A stretch of 64,000 bases of DNA from Colwellia sp. BRX10-3. GTDB taxonomy: Bacteria; Pseudomonadota; Gammaproteobacteria; Enterobacterales; Alteromonadaceae. A program made the translations under genes and the position numbers. This document shows positions 8,339-19,226 of the stretch, in pieces. The notes beneath the pieces were generated by a model. The model saw only the letters and a program-made list of their open reading frames with translations. It was not told the origin of the DNA and ran no database searches. Location of the stretch: positions 806,001 to 870,000 of the forward strand of contig NZ_JACGWA010000001.1 of assembly GCF_014077505.1 (NCBI RefSeq). Reading direction: 5' to 3'. Every line of letters begins with the position of its first letter. The stretch's first letter is position 1.

Positions 8339-9235
8339 ATGAATATTTTGATCACCGGAGGTAGTGGCCTAATAGGGCAAGCACTGATCCAACATTTGAA
8401 TGCCGATCGTATTATTGTTCTAACTCGTAATCCCGAAAAAACCGCTAAACTCCTGCCTGATAAGGTTGAACTAATCGTCTCAATTGATGAAGTTAACTTT
8501 AATGAGCTTGATGTTGTGGTTAATCTAGCCGGTGAAGCCATTGTTGACAAAAGATGGACCAACGTACAAAAAGATATTATTTGCCAAAGTCGCTGGCAGA
8601 TAACCCAGAGCTTGGTTGAAAAAATACAAACAGCGCTAAAACCACCACACAGTTTTATTTCAGGTAGTGCCATCGGCTTTTATGGTCGCCAAGGCGCTGT
8701 AGAAATCGATGAGAGCTACCAAGATATACATGACGAATTTAGTCATCATATTTGCCAAAAATGGGAAGAAATAGCCTTACAAGCTGAATCAGATGATACC
8801 CGCGTTTGTCTTATCAGAACCGGCATTGTTTTAGCCAATAATGGTGGTGCTTTGCAAAAAATGTTACCCCCATTCAAGTTAGGCCTTGGTGGCCCCATTG
8901 CCAGCGGACAGCAATTTATGTCATGGATACATATTGATGACATGGTTGCAGTTTTACTCGCTGCCATTTACCAAACTTCGCTGTCTGGAGCTATAAATGC
9001 CACCGCACCATCGCCGGTGTGTAATCAAGAATTTTCAGAAACCTTGAGCGCTGTGCTCGGGCGTCCGTGTATGTTCAAAGTTCCTGGCTTTGTATTGCGA
9101 ATATTAATGGGAGAGTCTGCAGATTTAATTTTATATGGCCAGAATGTATTACCAACAAAACTACTCAATAATCATTTTAAGTTTCAATATCCGTCTTTAC
9201 AGATAGCCTTAAAACAACTATTAGTTATGTCATAA
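8339..9235 (+). CDS. TIGR01777 family NAD(P)-dependent epimerase/reductase (YfcH-like)
   Basis: An extended short-chain-dehydrogenase-type protein of 298 residues. The N-terminal nucleotide-binding loop is GGSGLIGQALIQHL (from residue 7). VVNLAGEAIVDKRWT near 60 and SGSAIGFYG near 100 are typical of the YfcH/SDR39U1 group, and the C-terminal 50 residues (AVLGRPCMFKVPGFVLR) correspond to the DUF1731 tail of that group. The substrate is unknown even for E. coli YfcH. AAGGAG lies seven bases before the ATG. It is followed after 22 bases by a small STAS-like gene, perhaps in the same transcript. Confidence 0.9.
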   Translation: MNILITGGSGLIGQALIQHLNADRIIVLTRNPEKTAKLLPDKVELIVSIDEVNFNELDVVVNLAGEAIVDKRWTNVQKDIICQSRWQITQSLVEKIQTALKPPHSFISGSAIGFYGRQGAVEIDESYQDIHDEFSHHICQKWEEIALQAESDDTRVCLIRTGIVLANNGGALQKMLPPFKLGLGGPIASGQQFMSWIHIDDMVAVLLAAIYQTSLSGAINATAPSPVCNQEFSETLSAVLGRPCMFKVPGFVLRILMGESADLILYGQNVLPTKLLNNHFKFQYPSLQIALKQLLVMS

Positions 9236-9257
9236 ACAACAAATATGAGGCATTAGC

Positions 9258-9653
9258 TTGAAAGCAGAATTTTTTCCACACGGTAAGTGCAGTTTTGTTG
9301 TTGAAGGTAGCATCATTACCATAGATGCTACAGGGCCATGGAATTTAGAGTTCTTTAAACAAATGCACCAAGAACTTTCTAATATTATTTTAAACGACGT
9401 TGATTATCACAATTTTGCCATATTACTCATATTAAAAGGTGACTCTTTAGCCACCAAAAATGGCTTAGATTATCATTTAAATTTAGTGCGAAAAGGTCCA
9501 ACAAAAGCGCTTGCTTTACATTCTGGCTTGAGCGACTCACCAAAAATAACCAAAAGTATTTTCAAGAAGGTCTATGATCAAGCAGGACTTAAAAATCAAA
9601 TTTTTGACTCAACTGAGGCAGCTAAAGCTTGGTTAACAACCCAATTAACCTAG
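9258..9653 (+). CDS. STAS/SpoIIAA-like small protein
   Basis: A 131-residue soluble protein opening at a TTG with GAGG seven bases upstream. The pattern of an N-terminal hairpin (FPHGKCSFVVEGSIITIDATGPW), a following helix (LEFFKQMHQEL), a central strand and the C-terminal STEAAKAWL resembles the small STAS-like proteins common in Alteromonadales and matches the layout of the product of 3206-3634. It lies 22 bases after the YfcH-like gene and is probably co-transcribed with it. A terminator follows. Function unknown. Confidence 0.65.
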   Translation: MKAEFFPHGKCSFVVEGSIITIDATGPWNLEFFKQMHQELSNIILNDVDYHNFAILLILKGDSLATKNGLDYHLNLVRKGPTKALALHSGLSDSPKITKSIFKKVYDQAGLKNQIFDSTEAAKAWLTTQLT

Positions 9654-9767
9654 TACCCTAAATTTTAAACTAATAAATATCCCACCAATCTGGCATTCTT
9701 ATTGTATTACCCCAGCTAGTGGCTGAGTAATTTTTCAATCATAACTAAATAATTGCAAAATATTAAA

Positions 9768-9800
9768 TCAAAAAGGTGAGCATAAGCTCACCTTTTTTAA
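9768..9800. terminator. bidirectional rho-independent terminator
   Basis: An 11-bp perfect stem, AAAAGGTGAGC (9771-9781) with GCTCACCTTTT (9786-9796), around the loop ATAA. Runs of A before and T after let it serve both the STAS-like gene on the plus strand and ssb on the minus strand. Confidence 0.9.
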
Positions 9801-9834
9801 ATAATTTATCCTACAAAAACTGTTTTATTTCAAA

Positions 9835-10515
9835 TTAAAACGGAATATCGTCATCAAAATCAATTGTTGGTTCTTGTGGGTTTACTTTAGGTGCATTTTG
9901 TTGGAAGCCACCTTGCTGCTGAAAACCACCAGACTGTTGCGGCGCTGACTGTTGTTGGAAACCACCTGACTGTTGTGAGCTTGATGGTTGTGCAGCAGGT
10001 TGTTGAAAACCACCGCTTTGCTGTGCAGGTTTATTATAAGCCTGTTGTGGCGCCGCTTGCTGGTTAAATCCACCACCTTGTTGTGGAGCAGCAGCTTGTT
10101 GTTGAAAACCACCTGATTGTTGCGGTGCAGCTTGTTGATTAAAACCACCTGCGCCAGCACCACTACCACCACGAGAATCTAACATTTGCATAGTACCGTT
10201 AAAGCCTTGAACAACAATTTCAGTTGTATATTGATCTTGGCCTTGTTGGTTTTGCCACTTACGTGTTTGCAAAGCACCTTCAATATAAACTTTAGAGCCT
10301 TTCTTTAAATATTCGCCGGCAATTTCAGCTAGTTTTCCGAACATTACCACACGGTGCCATTCTGTTTTTTCTTTTTGTTCACCCGTTTGCTTGTCTTTCC
10401 AACTTTCAGAAGTTGCAATAGTAAGGTTAGCAACCCCGCCACCATTAGGCATAAAACGTACTTCAGGGTCTTTTCCTAAATTACCTAAAATTATTACTTT
10501 ATTGACACCAGCCAT
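9835..10515 (-). CDS. ssb: single-stranded DNA-binding protein
   Basis: Binds exposed single-stranded DNA in replication, repair and recombination and recruits partners through its C-terminal tip. The 226-residue product has an N-terminal OB fold (about 1-110: [36 protein letters not shown]), a long Gly/Gln-rich linker made of repeated QQSGGFQQ or QQAAPQQ units (about 115-205), and the canonical acidic tip DFDDDIPF. It is longer than E. coli SSB because of the linker. I chose ATG at 10515, with AGGA eight bases upstream, over a TTG two codons earlier. An inverted repeat lies in the leader. No LexA box is visible upstream. Confidence 0.97.
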   Translation of the reverse strand: MAGVNKVIILGNLGKDPEVRFMPNGGGVANLTIATSESWKDKQTGEQKEKTEWHRVVMFGKLAEIAGEYLKKGSKVYIEGALQTRKWQNQQGQDQYTTEIVVQGFNGTMQMLDSRGGSGAGAGGFNQQAAPQQSGGFQQQAAAPQQGGGFNQQAAPQQAYNKPAQQSGGFQQPAAQPSSSQQSGGFQQQSAPQQSGGFQQQGGFQQNAPKVNPQEPTIDFDDDIPF

Positions 10516-10535
10516 GAACAAAATCCTATATTTGC

Positions 10536-10554
10536 AGTAAAGTGATACTTTACT
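10536..10554. promoter_or_regulatory. inverted repeat in the ssb leader
   Basis: AGTAAAGT, three bases, then ACTTTACT: a perfect 8-bp dyad located 21-39 bases upstream of the ssb ATG. It could be an operator or form a small leader hairpin. It does not match the LexA consensus (CTGT-N8-ACAG). Candidate only. Confidence 0.4.
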
Positions 10555-10808
10555 TATTTAACACTACCTAAGCGTCAGCTCGCTCAGAATATTTATTTTT
10601 AATAACAATAACCAGATTCTATCACTATGGGTAAAAAATTACGCTAGGTTTACACGATTTTTTTCTGAAATATTTTATCTCTCATAAGCAAATTACTACT
10701 TACTTGAATTTAAATATTGCCAGATCAAACTGTGGCTTTTACCACGGCTAATCTTGCGTGATTATAAGTTGTAGTTTTACAAATTATTGAGGCTACTGCT
10801 TGTGCTTA

Positions 10809-11201
10809 TTAATCAATAAAATGCGCTTTCATATTACTGATTGTCGCCTCTGAAATTTTTTGTGATTTTTTAGTTTGATGGTCAAAATGCACCATAACAG
10901 CCGTACCCGAGGCACACTTTTTATTTTCTTGCCAAGCTTCTTGATAAACATCAAACGAGCTATTACCAATACGGCTAATATAAGTTTTTAATTCAACATC
11001 AGCGCCATATTGCAGCTCAGCATGAAATTCTACCGTTGTTTTAGCTAAAATTAATTTCCAATTCTTTAAGTTTAGGTCGGGTGTAAACCATTTAAATACT
11101 GGATCTCTAGCACCTTCAAACCACTGTCCAACTACTGTATTATTGATGTGACCTAATCCATCAGTTTCGCAAAATCTTGGTTTTATACTTTCTTTAATCA
11201 T
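10809..11201 (-). CDS. acyl-CoA thioesterase, 4HBT hotdog family
   Basis: A 130-residue hotdog-fold protein of the YbgC/FadM type, which hydrolyses acyl-CoA thioesters. The family signature is clear: FCETDGLGHINNTVVGQWFEGARD near the N-terminus, containing the catalytic Asp in ETDGLGHINN, then a long strand VELKTYISRIGNSSFDVYQEA. Length is right for a single hotdog domain. The substrate cannot be read from the sequence. Upstream on the opposite strand lies a 2-oxoglutarate oxygenase gene; the gene appears to be transcribed alone towards ssb. Confidence 0.85.
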   Translation of the reverse strand: MIKESIKPRFCETDGLGHINNTVVGQWFEGARDPVFKWFTPDLNLKNWKLILAKTTVEFHAELQYGADVELKTYISRIGNSSFDVYQEAWQENKKCASGTAVMVHFDHQTKKSQKISEATISNMKAHFID

Positions 11202-11417
11202 TATTATTCTCTACATGGTTGTATTGTAATATTTTTATATAAATAACAAGGCATTATGTTTTTTGATATTTCACTTGTTGCATTCGTTTGCAATAAACAT
11301 AAAAGCACTTAATAAATAAAAATTATCACAACATTCTACAGAGATTTTTCAACAAGGTAATTAAATTAGTCACAGTTTGTTGTATGCTAAGCTCAGATTA
11401 ATAATAAGAATATAACC

Positions 11418-12116
11418 ATGACAGATTTTATTGAAGTATATCCCAACGCATTAAGTCCAGAGTTTTGTAAAAAATTTATTTTGGACTTTGATAACAGCAA
11501 ACATAAAGTTGCGGGGCGAACCGGTAGCGGTGTTGATACCACTAAAAAGCTCAGTCAAGATATTTACCTCAATCAACATGCTGAATTTCAGCCTGCACTG
11601 CAAACAATTTTACAAGCCTGCGGTGAGCATATTACCGATTATATTGGTAAATATTTTTTTAGCTTAATTGGCGGTATTTCATTAACGGTTCAACACCCTA
11701 AAACCAAGCAACCTGTAGTATTAACGGTCGATAATTTTGAAGAAGTAGGCAAGCCAAACTTATTTAACTTGGTAAAGTATTTGTTTAACTTAGCTCCGGT
11801 AAACGGTCAACGTTATGAGCAAGGAAAAGGTAATTATGGCTATTGGCACTCAGAGATCTTTCCACAACTTGGCGAGAACAAAGCGCTACATAGAGTGCTA
11901 CTGTTTATAATTTATTTAAATGACGTTGAGGAAGGCGGTGAAACAGACTTTTATTATCAAAATAAAAGCATTAAGCCTAAAGCAGGCAGTATGATTATTG
12001 CTCCATGCGGGTTTACTCATACGCACCGAGGAAATATACCTATTTCATCTAATAAATACGTGCTAACGTCTTGGATGAGCTTTAATCCAGCACAGCAAAT
12101 TTATACCGCAAGTTAG
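11418..12116 (+). CDS. 2-oxoglutarate/Fe(II)-dependent oxygenase, prolyl 4-hydroxylase type
   Basis: A 232-residue cytosolic oxygenase with the double-stranded beta-helix of the P4Hc family. The iron-binding set appears as H144-x-E146 (in YWHSEIF) and H203 (in THTHRGN), with K213 placed to bind the 2-oxoglutarate carboxylate. LFIIYLNDVEEGGETDF (about 162-178) is the family's core strand motif. The usual motif is HxD; here the acid is Glu, which is tolerated in some members. The substrate is unknown (proteins, peptides or small molecules are all possible). Transcribed alone or with the downstream binding-protein gene, 127 bases away. Confidence 0.85.
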   Translation: MTDFIEVYPNALSPEFCKKFILDFDNSKHKVAGRTGSGVDTTKKLSQDIYLNQHAEFQPALQTILQACGEHITDYIGKYFFSLIGGISLTVQHPKTKQPVVLTVDNFEEVGKPNLFNLVKYLFNLAPVNGQRYEQGKGNYGYWHSEIFPQLGENKALHRVLLFIIYLNDVEEGGETDFYYQNKSIKPKAGSMIIAPCGFTHTHRGNIPISSNKYVLTSWMSFNPAQQIYTAS

Positions 12117-12243
12117 TATGATGACTTTACTGCGAACAGGCCAATTACTTTAACATTTTATCAAAAAAAAAAGCTATGATGATTTTAGAGTTGCAGCAAT
12201 ATTGAACTGTTAAACTACCTTTAATGGGACTAATTAATATTTT

Positions 12244-12999
12244 ATGGATAAAATAATTATATGTATCGCTGCCTTTTTCATGGGCCATTGCTTTGCAGCA
12301 CAACCCTTACCCGTATTAACAGTGGCGAGCGAAGAATGGCAAGAATATACCAACGCTGATGGTACAGGTACCTACTGGGATATTGTCAGAGCCGTGTATG
12401 GCGAGCAATATCAATTAAAATTCATCTCTACGACGTGGAGCCGTGCCTTAAATTTAGTGGAAACAGGACGAGCAGATGTGCTTGTTGGCAGCTATAAAGA
12501 CACGAATCGCAAACTAATTTTCCCTCAACATCACCTAGATATTGAATATCCGCTGTACGCAATTTTTGATAAAAACATACATAACATAAGCGAAGCTAAT
12601 GACCTAGCAGGGCTCACCATCGCGGGTAAAAAAGATTACGACTTACAGAAATTTTTGCCCATCACAAGTCGCTTTTATGGCGTAGAATACATAGATAACA
12701 TTGTAAGACTGATTGATAAAAAGCGCGTTGACGCCGCTATTTGCTATCGTACAAATTTATATTTAGCAGACCCTGAAAACCGTTTCAGCCACCAAGTTAT
12801 AGGGACTGAAGAACGATTATATTTGGCCTTTACGCATTCATCTAAAGGCGAAAAGCTGCAAAAACATTATGACCAAGAAATTATCAAGTTGGTTGCAGAT
12901 GACAAATTAAAACAATACTTCCTTAACGAGGAAGAGTATCTACATGCCGAACTCTATACCCTATTACCACTCCCGCAGCCCTTACAAACGCTCAAGTAA
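12244..12999 (+). CDS. periplasmic solute-binding-like protein (SBP_bac_3 type)
   Basis: A 251-residue secreted protein with a signal peptide ending at about residue 19 (HCFAAQPLP). The mature part reads like a type II periplasmic binding protein: LTVASEEWQEYTNADGTGTYWDIV at the N-terminus, TTWSRALNLVETGRADVLVG around 70-90, and a second lobe with AGLTIAGKKDYDL. Proteins of this type often bind amino acids, but no permease or ATPase gene lies nearby, so it may be an orphan binding protein or sensor. Many such orphans occur in Alteromonadales. A terminator follows. Confidence 0.8.
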   Translation: MDKIIICIAAFFMGHCFAAQPLPVLTVASEEWQEYTNADGTGTYWDIVRAVYGEQYQLKFISTTWSRALNLVETGRADVLVGSYKDTNRKLIFPQHHLDIEYPLYAIFDKNIHNISEANDLAGLTIAGKKDYDLQKFLPITSRFYGVEYIDNIVRLIDKKRVDAAICYRTNLYLADPENRFSHQVIGTEERLYLAFTHSSKGEKLQKHYDQEIIKLVADDKLKQYFLNEEEYLHAELYTLLPLPQPLQTLK

Positions 13000-13016
13000 A
13001 ATTATCGACACACAAA

Positions 13017-13050
13017 TAAAAAAAGCATAATGACATCATTATGCTTTTAA
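13017..13050. terminator. bidirectional rho-independent terminator
   Basis: AAAAGCATAATG (from 13021) pairs with CATTATGCTTTT (to 13048) around a short loop. It sits between the plus-strand binding-protein gene and the end of the minus-strand pssA and can serve both. Confidence 0.85.
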
Positions 13051-13092
13051 GTGGTAACCTATAAAATTGCTACAAAAAACTAAAAGTTACCG

Positions 13093-14424
13093 TTAAAGAA
13101 AACGTTTTAGTAAGCGATCAACTTGGGTCATACGCAATTTTTTCAGTAATTTACGCGGCTTCTCAGGATAGCTTTTTACACTTTCAATATCTGTTAGCTT
13201 ACGTACTATTTTTGTGTGTTGGGTAATACGTTGAAATTCAGCATTAAATTTTTCTATCAACTGGCCTTTTGTGTCATCAAGTAAAATGCCATTTTCTAAA
13301 TCTAGTGCCCATGCTCTCGGATTTAAATTACTGCCCGTTAACAAGTGATAACGTTCATCAACCACTAAACCCTTCAAATGAAAGCTATTATTATCGTGTT
13401 GCCAAAGCTTCAGTGATAAAGTGCCATTGTCTAAATATTTTTGACGTCGTGATAAGAAAGTTGCTAACAAACGCTCATAAATATAAGGCACAATCTCAAC
13501 CGTTGAAAATGTTGCTTCATCGGCGTTATAAAAGTCATTAGCTTTTTTATCCCCCACAATCAAAGTTACCTTTACGCCACGCTTTAGTGCAGCATCTAAA
13601 TCTCTTAACAAAGGCTTAGGTAAGTTAAAATAAGGTGTAAAAATTACTAAGGTGTTACGACTGCTGCGTACTAAATCTCGAATGACACGATTAAGTTGAT
13701 TGCCTCTTCGTCCACAACCTACAAACATAGCTGCTTGAATATCAGCACGGTTATTAGCATTTTTATCAGCACTAAACGGGCTATATTTTGATAATTTTAA
13801 TAACCTAGTTAAACGAAGAATATTGCGTTTTACTATTTTGCTGTCTGGCAACTCGCCCTGATTTAATAGCGGTGCCAAACTTGAATCAATAAAGTAACGT
13901 TGAAGATACTGACAAAAATTATCCGCTAGCGCTTGGCTATTTAAGCGGTAGTAGCGATCAAGACGATAACGCTCGGTTTGCTGCAAGTAAACATCGTTAA
14001 TACTCGCGCCGGTATAAAGCAGCACGTTGTCGATCACCATACCTTTTAAATGTAAAACGCCAAGTAATTCTTTGCGCTTTACCGGCACACCATAAATATT
14101 AATCGACACTTTATGTTGCTGTTCAAGCGCTAAATAGAGGTCACGATTACCGCCAGATTCTTTTTCACCAATTAAACCACGTTGTGCGCGATGAAAATCA
14201 ACGAACAAACAAATGTCTAATGTTGGGGTTTGTTGTTTGGCGTTGTATAAAGCATCAAGTACTTCTCTGCCAGCCGCATCGTCTTGAATATAAAGCGCAG
14301 AAATGTAAATACGTGATTTTGCTTGGGCAATTTCTGCCAATAGTAGTTGCTTAAAGTCAGCTGCACTGTGGGCAATATCTATATCTGTGGCGGCAATTCC
14401 AGCGGTAGAATTAACGGTGACCAT
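13093..14424 (-). CDS. pssA: CDP-diacylglycerol-serine O-phosphatidyltransferase, PLD family
   Basis: Makes phosphatidylserine from CDP-diacylglycerol and serine, the first committed step to phosphatidylethanolamine. The 443-residue protein is of the Gram-negative peripheral (phospholipase D-like) type, with two HKD motifs: HLKGMVID at 125-132, followed by TGASIND, and HLKGLVVD at 349-356, followed by TGSNLNPRAW. The basic C-terminal end (PRKLLKKLRMTQVDRLLKR) matches that of E. coli PssA (451 residues), which helps membrane association. Transcribed alone; a long hairpin separates it from the upstream fadH. Confidence 0.93.
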   Translation of the reverse strand: MVTVNSTAGIAATDIDIAHSAADFKQLLLAEIAQAKSRIYISALYIQDDAAGREVLDALYNAKQQTPTLDICLFVDFHRAQRGLIGEKESGGNRDLYLALEQQHKVSINIYGVPVKRKELLGVLHLKGMVIDNVLLYTGASINDVYLQQTERYRLDRYYRLNSQALADNFCQYLQRYFIDSSLAPLLNQGELPDSKIVKRNILRLTRLLKLSKYSPFSADKNANNRADIQAAMFVGCGRRGNQLNRVIRDLVRSSRNTLVIFTPYFNLPKPLLRDLDAALKRGVKVTLIVGDKKANDFYNADEATFSTVEIVPYIYERLLATFLSRRQKYLDNGTLSLKLWQHDNNSFHLKGLVVDERYHLLTGSNLNPRAWALDLENGILLDDTKGQLIEKFNAEFQRITQHTKIVRKLTDIESVKSYPEKPRKLLKKLRMTQVDRLLKRFL

Positions 14425-14643
14425 ATTATCGGTTATCCGCTAGCACGATGGCTAAATTAGTTGTTTTATTATTATTCATTCAATTTAGATAACTATTTTT
14501 TCAAAGTAAACTGAGCTAATTGTACCGCAAGATCTTCTGCGAGTTGAGAAATATTAATGTCCGCATGCGCAACACTTTAACTATATTGCCGTAAACTATC
14601 ACTATTGTTAATTATATTGACCTGTTTTTTGCTCATAACCAAC

Positions 14644-14697
14644 AAATTAAGGTGCTATTCAAGCTTTTATAGCGCTTGAACAACACCTTAATTTTTT
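14644..14697 (-). terminator. long hairpin terminator after fadH
   Basis: Outer stem AATTAAGGTG (14645-14654) pairs with CACCTTAATT (14684-14693); inner stem TTCAAGC (14658-14664) pairs with GCTTGAA (14674-14680); a small internal loop separates them. It is placed 20 bases after the fadH stop on the minus strand. The T-tract is better on the plus-strand side, so it may act in both directions. Confidence 0.7.
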
Positions 14698-14714
14698 GAG
14701 TGAGGCATTTAAAG

Positions 14715-16751
<2,037 letters not shown>

Positions 16752-16892
16752 TCACTTTTTGGTTGTTATTCTAATTGATAGCAATGGTATTGTGTAAAGC
16801 TAGTTCATATTTTTTGGTCGAACCAATGAGTATATAAAATATCTGCTACTAAGGTAAAACTCAAGCTTTATTTTGACACCTGTCAGATAGGG

Positions 16893-17498
16893 GTGTCAGT
16901 GATTGAATGTAAGATAGCTCAAAGCACGGGTTTACTTTCACTATATTCTCAGTATGCTGCGTTAAAGCAATACGGAGCAGCATTAGGGAGAATCTTTATT
17001 TACCTCGATAAAACTATCATTATTAACCAAGTAACTAAACAGCTGACACAAGAATTAGCGCTCGCATTAGTTGCAGCAAATAATGCTCATAAAGCCGCTA
17101 CCGACGATCAATCCGTGGCAGAAACACAATACGACACCTTAGCTATCGAGCAAAGTTATTTGGCAGAGGGCCAATCAAGGCGGGTGGATGAAATTAAATA
17201 CGCCATCAAACGCTTACAAAATATCCCTTTAGAAGCGTTAAAGCCTAAGCAGAAGATAAATATAGGTTCAGTCGTACAGTTAGAAAAAGATATTGATAAA
17301 AAGCAGTGGTTTTTTCTTGCGCCAGTAGCTGGCGGTTATCGCTGCAAGTTAACTCTAGTTAACGATACTATTAATATCGTTGTTATTACGCCAGAGTCAC
17401 CTTTAGGCGCTGGCATGATGGGAAAAGTTCTAGACGATGAAGTAAATATAAAAATAGCCGAAAAGCGTATTGCTGATTTCATCATTATGGTGAATTAA
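16893..17498 (+). CDS. GreA/GreB C-terminal-domain protein, transcription elongation factor-like
   Basis: A 201-residue protein. The last 75 residues match the GreA/GreB C-terminal domain that contacts RNA polymerase: IGSVVQLEKDIDKKQWFFL, then ITPESPLGAGMMGKVLDDEV, equivalent to the SPIARGLIGKEVDDEV of GreA. The N-terminal part (about 40-110) is helical with SVAETQYDTLAIEQSYLAEG, a pattern seen in Alteromonadales proteins annotated as GreAB-like factors. It is not the canonical GreA coiled coil with the DFE-type acidic tip, so transcript cleavage activity is doubtful; binding RNA polymerase is a plausible inference. Start is GTG at 16893, or GTG at 16899 with AGGGG five bases upstream. Confidence 0.75.
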   Translation: MSVIECKIAQSTGLLSLYSQYAALKQYGAALGRIFIYLDKTIIINQVTKQLTQELALALVAANNAHKAATDDQSVAETQYDTLAIEQSYLAEGQSRRVDEIKYAIKRLQNIPLEALKPKQKINIGSVVQLEKDIDKKQWFFLAPVAGGYRCKLTLVNDTINIVVITPESPLGAGMMGKVLDDEVNIKIAEKRIADFIIMVN

Positions 17499-17540
17499 AA
17501 CGCATTTTTCGGCTTGATATGACTGCTTTAAGCGTAACTA

Positions 17541-18905
17541 CTATTCATTAAGTAAGGCTTTTATGCTCGGAAGATCAGCGATTTTGTCATCTACTTTTAA
17601 ATATGCAACTGCTTCTTCATGCATGATAGTTGCTTCAATTACGCCGGGCATTTCACTGAGTTTCAGTGCGATTTCACGTGCTTTTTCATCATTAATAATA
17701 CTGGTTGAAAAACTATAAGCCTTAGATTTTTTCAACGGCTTCATGCCCAATGTTAACAGCAACCAAACTAGCGCAAATAAACCGGTAACAAGAAATATAG
17801 TTTGCTCACCAAATTCGCCGGCAATAAAACCACCTAAAATACCGCCAGCAAAAGCACCTAAAAACTGGCTGCTAGAATATATTCCCATCACACTACCTTT
17901 AACACCGGCAGGTGCAATGCGCGATAATATTGACGGCATGGTCGCTTCTAAATAATTAAAAGCGGTAAAAAACATCATCACTAATACAATTAATGTTGTC
18001 ATGCTAGTTGGCAGGTACCAAAGCAATAATAAAGCTAACGTTAGCAAGGCAACAGCGGCGCTAAACATTTGGGTTTCTTTTTGCTTTTTCAATCCAATGA
18101 TCATAAAGGGTACCATCAAAAAAAATGAGCCTATTAGCGTCGGTAAATAAAGCTGCCAATGCTGTTCAAGCGCTAAACCATTAGCGACAAATTGCTTGGG
18201 CAAAGTAACAAAACAAGCGGTTAACGCCATGTGTAAAATGAATACACCCCAATTTAAACGTGACAGTTGCCCATCACGAATTAAGCTACCTAGTTTTGAT
18301 GGCAGGGCAACATTGTCACCTTTTGGCGCGGTATTAATTGAATTAGGTACTATAAATTGGATGGTTAGCATGGCAAAAATCGTTAATATAGCAATAAACC
18401 AGAACAAACCACTTAAACCAAATGCCTGTGCGACTATCGGGCCAATAATCATCGCGATAGTAAACGATAGACCAATAAACATGCCGATAGTTGCCATGAC
18501 TTTGGGGCGCTGTTCCTCACGACTTAAATCTGCCGCTAATGCTAATATTGCGCTGGCAATCGCGCCTGTGCCTTGCAACGCACGACCAAGCACTACGCCA
18601 TAAATAGTGTCTGACATTGCTGCTACAACACTACCGAGAAAAAATATGACTAATCCCGCTAAAATTACCGGTTTACGACCAAATTTATCCGATAAAATTC
18701 CCATCGGAATTTGTAGCAACGCCTGCGTTAAACCATAAGCACCAATCGCTAAGCCAAGCCAAATAGGGCTATAGCCGATAAGTTCTTCACCGTAAATGGC
18801 AAAAACAGGCAAAATCATAAACAAACCTAGCATCCGCAAGCCGAACACTGACGCCAGCGATATGGCGGCCTTTTTCTCGATACTATTTAAACCGGATGCA
18901 CTCAT
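17541..18905 (-). CDS. MFS transporter, YajR-like, with C-terminal ferredoxin-like domain
   Basis: A 454-residue inner-membrane proton-driven exporter by family. Twelve membrane segments fill residues 10-390. The MFS motif A is clear in GILSDKFGRKP (about 68-78), and FGLRMLGLFMILPVFAIYG and GRALQGTGAIASAILAL align closely with E. coli YajR. The last 65 residues (KAREIALKLSEMPGVIEATIMH, AYLKVDD) form the small ferredoxin-like YAM domain that YajR carries. Substrate unknown. Divergent from uvrA; an MFS gene between uvrA and ssb is known in Shewanella and relatives, so its place beside uvrA is expected while ssb has moved away. Confidence 0.88.
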   Translation of the reverse strand: MSASGLNSIEKKAAISLASVFGLRMLGLFMILPVFAIYGEELIGYSPIWLGLAIGAYGLTQALLQIPMGILSDKFGRKPVILAGLVIFFLGSVVAAMSDTIYGVVLGRALQGTGAIASAILALAADLSREEQRPKVMATIGMFIGLSFTIAMIIGPIVAQAFGLSGLFWFIAILTIFAMLTIQFIVPNSINTAPKGDNVALPSKLGSLIRDGQLSRLNWGVFILHMALTACFVTLPKQFVANGLALEQHWQLYLPTLIGSFFLMVPFMIIGLKKQKETQMFSAAVALLTLALLLLWYLPTSMTTLIVLVMMFFTAFNYLEATMPSILSRIAPAGVKGSVMGIYSSSQFLGAFAGGILGGFIAGEFGEQTIFLVTGLFALVWLLLTLGMKPLKKSKAYSFSTSIINDEKAREIALKLSEMPGVIEATIMHEEAVAYLKVDDKIADLPSIKALLNE

Positions 18906-19226
18906 GAAGGTTGTTAACTCTTAATTTGTTGGGAGCGGGCATATAAACGGGCATATCTTAACACGGCTTCCGAATGAACAAAAACAGAGATTTAAGATGA
19001 ATTAGGATTAAAAATTGTGCGATAATGTTCGGTTCTAACTTTATGCTCAGATAGTAACAACGTTTAGTGTAATTGACTGTAAAAACAACCTTATTTGGTG
19101 AATGTTTTATGGTTAATCGTTATGTTAAATCTTGGTATAACATAAGGTAATTTACAATCAGTCTGATCTTTGCATACAAATATTTCGTATAACGATTCTC
19201 GGGCGTTAACTGGTCAAAAAGTCATT
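18906..19226. promoter_or_regulatory. divergent promoter region between the YajR-like gene and uvrA
   Basis: This 321-bp spacer must hold promoters for both genes. A TTGACT at 19073-19078 could be a -35 element towards uvrA, but no good -10 follows at normal spacing. I looked for a LexA box (CTG-N10-CAG) and found none on either strand, unlike E. coli uvrA. A TTG at 19170 opens a longer uvrA frame but has no supporting homology. Confidence 0.5.

Noticed and set aside
9882-10172. 96-codon frame inside ssb on the same strand
   Set aside because: It is the repeat linker of ssb read in another frame, giving low-complexity Asn/Val/Gln-rich sequence.
13269-13541. 90-codon plus-strand frame inside pssA
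   Set aside because: Antisense shadow of a strongly conserved gene with no ribosome site.
18906-19226. Possible LexA box before uvrA (CTGTAAAAACAACC near 19077, CTGGTCAAAAAGTCAT near 19209)
   Set aside because: Neither has the second half-site CAG at the required ten-base spacing.
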